Of a DNA stretch of 64,000 bases, positions 16,506-24,174 are shown piece by piece. Within the stretch, counting starts at the first letter, position 1; each line of letters begins with the position of its first letter. The position numbers were made by a program, and so were the translations under genes. The DNA comes from UBA7672 sp965279205 (GTDB lineage: Bacteria; Pseudomonadota; Alphaproteobacteria; Caulobacterales; Hyphomonadaceae). The stretch is from the NCBI GenBank assembly GCA_965279205.1, contig OZ257144.1, positions 1,674,001 to 1,738,000 on the forward strand, read 5' to 3'. Below the pieces are notes generated by a model, which was not told the DNA's origin, did not search any database, and was given only the letters and a program-made list of their open reading frames with translations.

Positions 16506-17461
16506 GCCCCGTAGTCCTCCGGGCTCTTGGCCTGACGGTGGAAGCCGAGGCGTTCGGCGTAGTCGAGTGGGTTGTGCGGCTTGACCAGCGCGTCCTTCGG
16601 CGTCGCCGCGAGATCTACCAGGCGCGTAAGGAAAAAGCGCATTGCCGCGCCACGTGCGAGAACCGGCAGCGCGGAGCGTTCGCGCGGTTCGAGGCGGCGG
16701 ACGCTTTCATAGCCGGCGATCAGCGCGCGGCCCTTGGTGACATTGTATTCGCCACGCCGCTCGAACGCCCAGGCGTTGAGGCAGACAGCGATGTCGTAGG
16801 CGAGGAAATCGGTACACGCGAAATAGAAGTCGATGACGCCCGAAAGCTGGCCGTCGAGGAAAAAGGTGTTGTCGGGAAACAGATCGGCGTGGATGGCGCC
16901 GCCGGGCAGCGTCTTCGGCCAGTTCGCCTTCAGGAAGTCGAGGTCGCCGGAGACCTGGGCGGCAAGGCCCGGCGTAAGCGCATCTGCCGCCGCCTCGCGG
17001 CCGGCCCACAGGCCAGGCCATGCTGAGACCGAAAGGTCATTGGAACGGCGCTGCCGGAAATCGTCAAGGGAGCGGTGAAAGCGGGCAAGGCCGGCGCCGA
17101 GAAGGCGGCACTGGTCGATGCCGGGCCGGCGCGGGCTCATGCCCTGCAGGAAGGTGCAGATGACGGCGGGTTTGCCCTGCACGTTGCGCAGCGGATTGCC
17201 ATCGCGCGCAGGCACAGGCAGCGGGGCCGGGAAGCCTTTGGAGGCAAGGTGGCCCATCATGCCCATGAAGAAGGGCAAATCTTCGCGCTTCGCGCGCTTC
17301 TCGAATACGGTGAGGATGTAGCGGCCCTTCGGCGTCTCCAGCAGGAAGTTCGAGTTCTCGACGCCTTCCGCGATGCCCTTGAACGCCAGCGGCGGGCCGA
17401 GATCGTACTCGGTCAGCAGCTGCGCCAGCGCATCGTCATCTATGTCGGTGTAGACGGCCAT
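16502..17461 (-). CDS. thrB: Homoserine kinase, APH-fold (ThrB type II)
   Basis: This enzyme phosphorylates homoserine for threonine synthesis. It uses the aminoglycoside-phosphotransferase fold found in alphaproteobacterial ThrB, not the GHMP fold. Within 319 residues I see a P-loop-like GIAEGVENSNFLLETPKGRY, the catalytic loop GGAIHADLFPDNTFF (HxDxxxxN) and the metal-binding GVIDFYFACTDFLAYDI. I chose the ATG at 17461 (MAVYTDID), typical of the family; the 12-residue extension to 17497 is unlikely. The stop overlaps the start of the membrane protein at 16505. Confidence 0.94.
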   Translation of the reverse strand: MAVYTDIDDDALAQLLTEYDLGPPLAFKGIAEGVENSNFLLETPKGRYILTVFEKRAKREDLPFFMGMMGHLASKGFPAPLPVPARDGNPLRNVQGKPAVICTFLQGMSPRRPGIDQCRLLGAGLARFHRSLDDFRQRRSNDLSVSAWPGLWAGREAAADALTPGLAAQVSGDLDFLKANWPKTLPGGAIHADLFPDNTFFLDGQLSGVIDFYFACTDFLAYDIAVCLNAWAFERRGEYNVTKGRALIAGYESVRRLEPRERSALPVLARGAAMRFFLTRLVDLAATPKDALVKPHNPLDYAERLGFHRQAKSPEDYGA

Positions 17462-17518
17462 GGTGTGAGGGTTAGAAAGATGTGGGGTCGAGAGCAAGGG
17501 TTGGCTGGAGGGCGGATC

Positions 17519-18256
17519 GTGGGCCCCGACTATTCTGGTCTGCTGGCAGGCTATGGCGCAGCCATGGCGTGCTTCTGGGCGGTGTTCCTTGGACTGAAGC
17601 CTGGCTTTCTCAAATTAGAGGGCCCCACGATAGCGAGACCCTGGCTAGAGCTGGCGCTGCTCGCGCTTGGCGTCGCGGGCGTCATCGGCGTTGGACAGTT
17701 GTATGTCCGCGGGATGCTGCTGTCCGGAGACAGCGAACTCTTCCGGTCGGCAAACCAGGTGCTGATCTTTCTTCCCGCGCTTGCCGTTCTCGCGCTGCAG
17801 GGATCATTCTGGCGGAAGAACTTCCTGCCCTTGGAAGGCGTGGCGGGCAGCCTTGTTCTGGGGCTTGGTCTGGCGCTCGCGGCTTTCACCGTCTTTGTGG
17901 CGACAAGGTACGGCATCGGCGCGTGGCCGGAGATGGGCCGGCAGATTGCAAGCCCGTCCAGCATCTCGATCGCCGTGCAGGTTCTGTTCGAGGATATTTT
18001 GATCGCAGCCCTGGCGGCGCGATTGCTGGCGGCGACGAACTGGATGGTTGCCGTTGGCGCGGCCGCGGCGCTGTTCGCGGCGGCGCATATTCCGGCGATG
18101 TTGGCTGAGGGCGCTACGCTGAACGAGCTTGGCTCGCTGGTGCTGGATACAGGACTCGGCGTCATGGTGATCGGCGCCATCATCATTTCGCGCAATGTCT
18201 GGTGGTTCTGGCCGGTTCACACGGTGATGGACCTGACCCAGTTCCTGCGTGTGTGA
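17519..18256 (+). CDS. CPBP-like intramembrane protease family protein (degenerate first motif)
   Basis: A hydrophobic protein of about 245 residues with six to eight spans. I favour the GTG at 17519 because GGAGG lies seven bases upstream; an ATG at 17480 is the alternative. Two CPBP (Abi) motifs are clear: LFAAAHI (FxxxH) and HTVMD (HxxxD) near the C-terminus. The first motif, normally EExxxR, reads FEDILIAALAARL, so it is altered. CPBP proteins are intramembrane metalloproteases related to Rce1. The gene lies on the opposite strand between thrB and the sulfatase and is convergent with the latter. Confidence 0.7.
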   Translation: MGPDYSGLLAGYGAAMACFWAVFLGLKPGFLKLEGPTIARPWLELALLALGVAGVIGVGQLYVRGMLLSGDSELFRSANQVLIFLPALAVLALQGSFWRKNFLPLEGVAGSLVLGLGLALAAFTVFVATRYGIGAWPEMGRQIASPSSISIAVQVLFEDILIAALAARLLAATNWMVAVGAAAALFAAAHIPAMLAEGATLNELGSLVLDTGLGVMVIGAIIISRNVWWFWPVHTVMDLTQFLRV

Positions 18257-18260
18257 GCAG

Positions 18261-19583
18261 CTAGGCCGGCTTGTGCACGCCCATCGGTTCGTACTTCGCG
18301 CGGGCGCGCTCGAGGCGGGCGACCATGTCAGTCAGAACGTCCGGATGGAGCGAGGAAACATCGTAGGATTCTGCTGGGTCGGACTGGAGATCGATCAACA
18401 CCTTCCAGTCATTGCGTTCCGGCCCATCGAGCGGCGCTTCTATGGAGCGGTAATAGCTGCGCACGACGTATTTCCACCGGTCGGTACGAAGGGCGGCCAC
18501 GCTCTCATTGTTGAACAGCACCAGCTCCTCGTGCGGCGAGCGTGCATCGCGGGTTGTGAGGAGCGAGGAGATGTCGAGACCATCGAGCTCAGCGGCCGGA
18601 AGTCTTGATCCGGTCCACGACATCAGCGTCGGCAGGATATCGATGTTCATCGCCATCGACCTGCTGATCACACCTGCAGGAATGCGCCCCGGTTGTCGCG
18701 CGAGGAACGGCACGCGATAGCCGCCATCCCATCCCGCGCCGCCCTTGCGCTCGCGAAGGCCGCCGGCCGAGCCTTCCCACCACGGGCCGTTGTCGGATGT
18801 GATGATCACCAGCGTGTCGTTGTCGATGCCGAGTTGTTTCAACCGGTCGAGCAGGCGTCCGACATTGGCGTCGATCTCTTCCACGACGTCGCCATACTCT
18901 GCCGCCTGCGAATGGCCAGCATGGTCCGGATGAGGATCCAGCGGCACATGCGGCGCGGTCAGGGTCAGCATCAGGAAGAAGGGCCGTTCGCGATTGTCCT
19001 CGATGAAGCGCAGCCCGCGCTTGAAGAAGCGCTCGGTGAGACGCGTGGGATCGACGTCCTCCTTCGTGATCTCTACGCCGGGCTCTGCGTCGTAAAGCGC
19101 AAGCGGCTTCATGTCGTGGCTGTAGGGCAGGCCGAAGAACAGCTCGAAGCCATGTCCCGTGGGCGGCCAGTACGGCGCCACATGACCAAGATGCCATTTG
19201 CCGACCAGCGCCGTGACATAGTCGGGCTTCAGCGCCTCGGCGATCGTGATCTCCGAGAGCGGCAGGCCACGCGTATCGTCGGGCTGGATCACCTGCCAGC
19301 CGAGGCCCGTGCGGATCGGGTAGCGGCCGGTCATCAGGCCAGCGCGCGAGGGCGTGCAGATGTTGGCCGAGGCGTAGAACGTCTCGAGCCGCGCGCCTTC
19401 CGCCGCCATGCGATCAAGGCTCGGCGTGCGGATCATGCGATTGCCGAAGACGCCGAGGTCACCATAACCAAGATCGTCACACAGGATCAGGACGATGTTG
19501 GGCTTGGCGCGTGTCGAGGTCGCAGGCTGCGTGGCGCAGGCGGCGAGAGCGGTGGTGGCGAGGAGAAACTGGCGACGGTTCAT
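18261..19583 (-). CDS. Secreted sulfatase (formylglycine type)
   Basis: A 440-residue sulfatase that hydrolyses a sulfate ester after its active-site Cys is converted to formylglycine. The site is ANICTPSRAGLMTGRYP (CxPSR). The metal ligands sit in NIVLILCDDLGYGDLG near residue 30 and in ITSDNGPWWEG; VGKWHLGH is the Lys/His block. The N-terminus MNRRQFLLATTALAAC combines an RR-type start with a lipobox-like LAAC, suggesting a Tat-exported lipoprotein. The natural substrate is not evident, and no sulfatase-maturing enzyme gene is nearby. It lies between thrB and ispH. Confidence 0.92.
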   Translation of the reverse strand: MNRRQFLLATTALAACATQPATSTRAKPNIVLILCDDLGYGDLGVFGNRMIRTPSLDRMAAEGARLETFYASANICTPSRAGLMTGRYPIRTGLGWQVIQPDDTRGLPLSEITIAEALKPDYVTALVGKWHLGHVAPYWPPTGHGFELFFGLPYSHDMKPLALYDAEPGVEITKEDVDPTRLTERFFKRGLRFIEDNRERPFFLMLTLTAPHVPLDPHPDHAGHSQAAEYGDVVEEIDANVGRLLDRLKQLGIDNDTLVIITSDNGPWWEGSAGGLRERKGGAGWDGGYRVPFLARQPGRIPAGVISRSMAMNIDILPTLMSWTGSRLPAAELDGLDISSLLTTRDARSPHEELVLFNNESVAALRTDRWKYVVRSYYRSIEAPLDGPERNDWKVLIDLQSDPAESYDVSSLHPDVLTDMVARLERARAKYEPMGVHKPA

Positions 19584-19643
19584 GCGCGCATGCTCGCCAA
19601 GGATTGCCCGCGCGTCCAGAGCGAACTGGGCCTGCCGTCGCGC

Positions 19644-20606
19644 TTACGCGCCTTCGAGAACACGAGGAATGCGGAAGACAACATCTTCCTGCGCGGTGAC
19701 AACTTCGCGGACGGAAACGTCGAAGCGGGCGCGGCAGGCGGCAATGACCCCTTGCACGAGTGTTTCGGGGGCGGAGGCGCCGGCGGTGAGGCCCAGGGTC
19801 GAGACCCCGTCGAACCAGCGCCAGTCGATATTGTCGGCCGAGGCGATGAGGTGGGCGGCGTTGGCGCCCGAGCGTTCCGCCACTTCCTTGAGCCGCACCG
19901 AGTTGGACGAGTTGGCGGCGCCGATAACGAGGACGAGTTCGGCTTCCTTGGCGATTTCCTTCACTGCTTCCTGGCGATTGGTAGTTGCATAGCAGATGTC
20001 GTCCTTGCGCGGCTCGGGCATGTCGGGGAAGCGGCGGCGCAGCGTTGCGACGATGTCGGACGTATCGTCGACCGACAGCGTGGTCTGCGTGACGTAGGCG
20101 AGGCCCTTGCCGGTTTCGCCATCGGCGCCTGCGGGCACAAAGCAGTCGGCGTCCTCCACCGTCTCGATCAGCGTCATCACGCCGGCGTCGATCTGGCCCA
20201 TCGTGCCCACCACTTCCGGGTGGCCCGCATGGCCGATCAGCAGGATGTGCAGGCCGTTGCGCGCATGCCGCTGCGCTTCTGCGTGCACCTTGGAGACCAG
20301 CGGGCAGGTGGCGTCGACATAGGTCATCTGCCGCGCAGCCGCCTCGGCGGGCACGACCTTGGGCACGCCATGAGCGGAGAACACGACTGGCCGGTCGTCC
20401 GGGCAGTCCGCCAGCTCCTCGACGAAGACGGCGCCCATCGCTTCAAGCCGTTTCACGACATGCGCGTTGTGCACGATCTCGTGCCGCACGAAGACCGGAG
20501 CGCCCCATTTGGACAGGGCCTGCTCCACGATCTGGATCGCGCGGTCCACCCCGGCGCAAAAGCCGCGGGGGGCTGCAAGCAACACGGTGAGGGGTGGTCT
20601 GGACAT
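19644..20606 (-). CDS. ispH: 4-hydroxy-3-methylbut-2-enyl diphosphate reductase
   Basis: IspH is the last enzyme of the MEP isoprenoid pathway, reducing HMBPP to IPP and DMAPP with a 4Fe-4S cluster. The three cluster cysteines are in APRGFCAGVDRAI at about 17, DATCPLVSKVH at about 100 and DDICYATTNRQEA at about 205. VRHEIVHNAHVV and SAHGVPKVV are also diagnostic. Length (320) fits. In many relatives ispH lies directly before thrB and rnhA; here a sulfatase and a CPBP-like gene separate it from thrB. Confidence 0.97.
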   Translation of the reverse strand: MSRPPLTVLLAAPRGFCAGVDRAIQIVEQALSKWGAPVFVRHEIVHNAHVVKRLEAMGAVFVEELADCPDDRPVVFSAHGVPKVVPAEAAARQMTYVDATCPLVSKVHAEAQRHARNGLHILLIGHAGHPEVVGTMGQIDAGVMTLIETVEDADCFVPAGADGETGKGLAYVTQTTLSVDDTSDIVATLRRRFPDMPEPRKDDICYATTNRQEAVKEIAKEAELVLVIGAANSSNSVRLKEVAERSGANAAHLIASADNIDWRWFDGVSTLGLTAGASAPETLVQGVIAACRARFDVSVREVVTAQEDVVFRIPRVLEGA

Positions 20607-20851
20607 CGGGTAAGGGCGAACCGGCTACTTCAGGCAGCTAATATGGGCATGGCAGGCCTAACATCATTCCTAGCACTATTCGCCAGCCGCCATTCACCTC
20701 GAGCCTCAGAAAAAGCGGCGATTCTGGGGCAGCTGCGCAGCGTTGCGTGCGGGCTTGTTTCAGGGCTATCACCCAGCAACAACAGATGACGCCGCCCTGG
20801 CCGACTGCGATTTCGCAGCAAATCCGGGGGGATTCCGCCAGGGATGTGCCA

Positions 20852-21463
20852 GTGAAGCGTTCGATGACTGCCAGACTTGCCGGAATGGCCAGACTTGCCG
20901 GAGCGAGCTGCGTGGCCGCGATGGCCGTGGGCCTCGGCGGGTGCGAGAATCTGGCGCAGACGCTGAACGACGATCCCAACGTGGGCCCGTGCCCGGTGGC
21001 GGGCGTACTCTACGACGCCAACCGCGTGGTGAATGTGGTCGGCGCCGAGCGGCACGAGAATGTCGGCTTCACCGGCGCGGTCGAGGGCGTGAAGGGCTTC
21101 TGCCGCTATGTCGGCACCAACCCGATCACAATGGAAATCGAGATCAAGTTCGCCTTCGGCAAAGGGCCCAAGGCGGATGGCAAAACGCACAACTATCCGT
21201 ATTTTGTCAGCGTCACGCGCCGCGACCGCAGCGTGCTGGCCAAGGAGCACTTCAACCTCAACGTCAACTTCCCGGAAGGCTCGGACATCGTCCGCCTGAC
21301 CGAGAGCGTGCCGGGTATCATGATCCCCCGCGCCAATGAGACGGTGTCGGGCTCGAACTTCGAGGTGATTGTTGGTTTCGAGCTGACGCCGGAACAGCTG
21401 GCTTACAACCGATCGGGCACCCGCTTCACGATCAACGTTGCGCCCCCCGCCGCTCCCAAGTAA
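20852..21463 (+). CDS. Unknown lipoprotein
   Basis: About 203 residues. The GTG at 20852 (MKRSMTARLAG...) has GGGA seven bases upstream and gives a basic n-region, a hydrophobic core and the lipobox VGLGGC with Cys near residue 32; an ATG at 20864 is the alternative. The mature part has no recognised domain. It contains a pair of Cys in GPCPVAGVLYD and GFCRYVG, a strand-rich centre (ITMEIEIKFAFG) and ends NVAPPAAPK. Likely an outer-membrane or periplasmic lipoprotein. It is divergent from ispH and precedes argS by 36 bases. Confidence 0.65.
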   Translation: MKRSMTARLAGMARLAGASCVAAMAVGLGGCENLAQTLNDDPNVGPCPVAGVLYDANRVVNVVGAERHENVGFTGAVEGVKGFCRYVGTNPITMEIEIKFAFGKGPKADGKTHNYPYFVSVTRRDRSVLAKEHFNLNVNFPEGSDIVRLTESVPGIMIPRANETVSGSNFEVIVGFELTPEQLAYNRSGTRFTINVAPPAAPK

Positions 21464-21499
21464 TCCGGCGGGACTTCAACCCCGCCAGGCCTACTCCTC

Positions 21500-23272
21500 A
21501 TGAGCACTTCCAGGGATCTCGCCGGCCTTCTGTCGGACGCCGCAGGGGCTGCGTTTGTCGCGCTCGGGCTGGAGGCCGGCCTTGGCGCCGTGCGCCGTTC
21601 GGACCGGGCAGACCTTGCCGACTTCCAGTGCAATGGCGCGATGGCCGCGGCGAAGAAGCTCGGCAAGAATCCGCGGGATATCGCTACCGCTGTGGTCGAG
21701 GCGCTGAAGGCATCGCCTTTGGTGGTGTCGAGCGAAGTTGCCGGTCCGGGCTTCATCAATATTCGGCTCAGCGCGACCGGTCTGTCGAAGCGGGCGCAGG
21801 AGATTGCTGACGACGAGCGCGCCGGTGCACAGCGCGTCGAGCAGGCGCGACGCGTGGTGATGGATTTCGGCGGCTGGAACGTCGCCAAGGAAATGCACAT
21901 CGGCCACCTGCGCTCGACGGTGATCGGGGATTCGCTGCAGCGGCTCTTCCGCTTCATGGGCGACAGCGTCACCAGCGACGTCCACCTCGGCGACTGGGGC
22001 CTGCAGATGGGCCAACTGATCAACGAGGTAAAACTGGAGCAGCCCGGCCTGCCGTATTTCGACGCCGGCTTCACCGGGCCGTATCCGCAGCAGAGTCCCG
22101 TAACGATGGACGATCTGAGCCGACTTTATCCGCTGGCGTCGGGCAAGTCGAAATCGGACGAGGCGCGGCGCGACGAGGACCGCAAGGCGACACAGGAGCT
22201 GCAGGCGGGCCGGCCAGGATACCGGGCGCTGTGGAAACACTTCTGCAACGTCACGCGGGTGGGGCTGGAGCGCGAATGCGCCAGCCTCGGCGTGACGTTC
22301 AACCTGTGGAAGGGCGAAAGCGACGCCGAGCCATTCATTCCGGAAATCGTCGACGATCTGAAGGCGCGGACGATCGCGGAGTTCGATGCCGGCGCGTGGA
22401 TTGTGCGCGTGGCGCGCGAGAGCGACAAGAAGGAAATGCCGCCGATCATTCTCGTCAACAAGGATGGCGCGATCGGCTATCACGGCTCCGACCTCGGCAC
22501 GATCGTGGACCGCAAGCGGTCGATCGATCCTCAACTGTCGCTTTATGTCGTGGACCAGCGACAGGCGTTGCATTTCGAGCAGGTGTTCCGGGCGAGCGAA
22601 CGCGCCGGCTACCTGCCGGAAAGCGAGTTGGAGCATCTCGGCTTCGGCACGGTGAACGGGCCGGACGGAAAACCGTTCAAGACGCGCGATGGCGGTATCC
22701 TCAAACTGCACGAATTCATCGCGCAGGCCGATGCTGTTGCGCTGGCAAGGATGAAGGAAGCGGAACTCGGTGCGGATGCTTCTGAGGTCGAGCAGGTCGA
22801 TATCGCGCACAAGGTCGCCGTGGCTGCGATCAAGTTCTCCGATCTCTCGAACGTGCGGACGACAAACTACATCTTCGATCTCGACCGCTTCATCTTGTTC
22901 GAAGGCAAGACCGGCCCATACCTCCTGTATGCGGTCGTGCGGATCAAATCACTGGCGCGGCGCGCGTCGGCGGAAGGCGTCAAGCCCGGCGCGATCTCGA
23001 TCGAGCTCGATGCAGAGCGCGCGCTTGTGCTGGCCCTCGACGGGTTCGGCGACGCGCTGCGCGGCGCTTACGACAAGCGGATGCCGCATATCCTGTGCGA
23101 CCATGCCTATACGCTCGCGCAGGCCTTCTCGGGCTTCTACGCGGCGGCGCCGATCCTTGTCGAAAGCGATTCAGTGAAGAAGGCGTCCCGGTTGGCGCTC
23201 GCGCTGGCGACGCTGAAGCAACTGGAGATCGCGCTGGGGCTGATCGGGATCGATACGCCGGAAAGGATGTAA
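21500..23272 (+). CDS. argS: Arginyl-tRNA synthetase
   Basis: A 590-residue class I aminoacyl-tRNA synthetase. The order is an N-terminal Add-1-like domain, the catalytic Rossmann fold with EMHIGHLRSTVIGDSLQR (HIGH), VHLGDWGLQMGQL, and a late LSLYVVDQRQALHFEQVF block. The KMSKS-equivalent loop reads FKTRDGGILKL, as in many ArgS that lack a canonical KMSKS. The C-terminal DALR anticodon-binding domain occupies about 460-590. The next gene starts 6 bases after the stop. Confidence 0.97.
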   Translation: MSTSRDLAGLLSDAAGAAFVALGLEAGLGAVRRSDRADLADFQCNGAMAAAKKLGKNPRDIATAVVEALKASPLVVSSEVAGPGFINIRLSATGLSKRAQEIADDERAGAQRVEQARRVVMDFGGWNVAKEMHIGHLRSTVIGDSLQRLFRFMGDSVTSDVHLGDWGLQMGQLINEVKLEQPGLPYFDAGFTGPYPQQSPVTMDDLSRLYPLASGKSKSDEARRDEDRKATQELQAGRPGYRALWKHFCNVTRVGLERECASLGVTFNLWKGESDAEPFIPEIVDDLKARTIAEFDAGAWIVRVARESDKKEMPPIILVNKDGAIGYHGSDLGTIVDRKRSIDPQLSLYVVDQRQALHFEQVFRASERAGYLPESELEHLGFGTVNGPDGKPFKTRDGGILKLHEFIAQADAVALARMKEAELGADASEVEQVDIAHKVAVAAIKFSDLSNVRTTNYIFDLDRFILFEGKTGPYLLYAVVRIKSLARRASAEGVKPGAISIELDAERALVLALDGFGDALRGAYDKRMPHILCDHAYTLAQAFSGFYAAAPILVESDSVKKASRLALALATLKQLEIALGLIGIDTPERM

Positions 23273-23278
23273 CGCGGG

Positions 23279-23746
23279 ATGGGGGACGGGATCGCATTCC
23301 GGGTCGATGACCTGGCCGGTGCGGCGACACAGGCGCTGGTCGCGCGGCACCTTGAGGGCATGTACGCCAACTCGCCAGCGTGCAGCGTGCATGCGCTCGA
23401 CCTCAACAAGCTGCGCCAGCCGGGTGTAACCTTTTGGTCTGGCTGGGCGGGCGGCGAGATCGTCTGCATCGGCGCGCTGAAACGGATCGACGCTCTGCGA
23501 GGTGAGATCAAGTCGATGCGGGTGGCGGATGCATTTCTCGGCACCGGCGCCGGGCGGGAGATGCTTGAGCACATCCTCAGCGAGGCGCGGGGCGCAGGAA
23601 TGAAAAGCCTCTGGCTCGAGACCGGCTCCGCCGATGCATTCGTGCCTGCGATCAGGCTCTACGAGAGCGCCGGGTTCACCCGGTGCGGCCCGTTCGAGGG
23701 CTACACCGAGGATCCGTTCAGCGTGTTCATGACGAGAACGATCTGA
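23279..23746 (+). CDS. GNAT family N-acetyltransferase
   Basis: A 155-residue acetyltransferase. The acetyl-CoA loop is MRVADAFLGTGAGREMLEHI at about 80-99 and the C-terminus has the IRLYESAGFTRCGPF block with the family's aromatic residue. The sequence resembles YafP/PhnO-type general acetyltransferases; the substrate is unknown. It begins 6 bases after argS and is followed by a palindromic repeat region between it and the convergent DUF4287 gene. Confidence 0.88.
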   Translation: MGDGIAFRVDDLAGAATQALVARHLEGMYANSPACSVHALDLNKLRQPGVTFWSGWAGGEIVCIGALKRIDALRGEIKSMRVADAFLGTGAGREMLEHILSEARGAGMKSLWLETGSADAFVPAIRLYESAGFTRCGPFEGYTEDPFSVFMTRTI

Positions 23747-23754
23747 GCCGCCGT

Positions 23755-23871
23755 CCTTCCCCGCTTGCGGGGAAGGTGTCGCGAAGCGACGGATGGGGAC
23801 GATACAAGGGGATTCCCATTGAGGCGTCCCCCATCCCGCCTTCGGCGTACTTCCCCCGTGAACGGGGGAAG
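23755..23871. repeat. REP-like palindromic intergenic repeat
   Basis: The intergenic space between the convergent GNAT and DUF4287 genes holds two perfect hairpins near its ends. The left one (23755-23776) has 10-bp arms CCTTCCCCGC/GCGGGGAAGG, and the right one (23850-23871) has arms CTTCCCCCGT/ACGGGGGAAG. Smaller hairpins lie between them (GTCGC-GAA-GCGAC and GCC-TTC-GGC). The overall symmetry is that of the dispersed REP/BIME-type elements of alphaproteobacteria. It may also terminate transcription from either side. Confidence 0.7.
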
Positions 23872-23878
23872 ATGGGCG

Positions 23879-24172
23879 CTACTTCTTATTTTTCGCCGCT
23901 GCTTTCTTCACCGGCTCTTTCACGGGCGGCTTTTCCACCGCCAGAGCGGGGCCGCCATTGCCTGGCATGAGCCAGATGGCGACCACCGCGTTGGCATGGC
24001 CGTGGCCAAGACCCATCGACTCCATCAGGTGCGACCGGAGGTCGCCATGCTTCTTCAGGCCCGACTTCGACAGGACGAGAGAGAAGTCCTCGTATGTCTT
24101 GCCGGAGGCCTTCTCCGCGTTGGCGAGATAGGTCTGGAAACCCTTGTGGAGTTTCGAGCGATCAAGCGCCAT
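23879..24172 (-). CDS. DUF4287 domain protein
   Basis: A 97-residue basic protein. FQTYLANAEKASGKTYEDF, LKKHGDLRSHLMESMGLGHG and HANAVVAIW match the DUF4287 pattern found in small alphaproteobacterial and actinobacterial proteins. The C-terminal tail is a Lys/Pro/Ala-rich extension (about 78-97) that could contact nucleic acid. The function is unknown. It starts 2 bases after the stop of the upstream M28 peptidase gene, so it is probably on the same transcript. Confidence 0.8.
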   Translation of the reverse strand: MALDRSKLHKGFQTYLANAEKASGKTYEDFSLVLSKSGLKKHGDLRSHLMESMGLGHGHANAVVAIWLMPGNGGPALAVEKPPVKEPVKKAAAKNKK

Positions 24173-24174
24173 TG

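Noticed and set aside
17075..17518. N-terminal extension of the CPBP-like gene to 17075
   Set aside because: The extension is antisense to thrB and the true start has a strong ribosome site.
18693..20789. 698-codon plus-strand open frame across the sulfatase and ispH genes
   Set aside because: It is antisense to two well-supported genes and shows no family motif.
21491..22810. 439-codon minus-strand open frame over argS
   Set aside because: argS carries all class I motifs on the plus strand.
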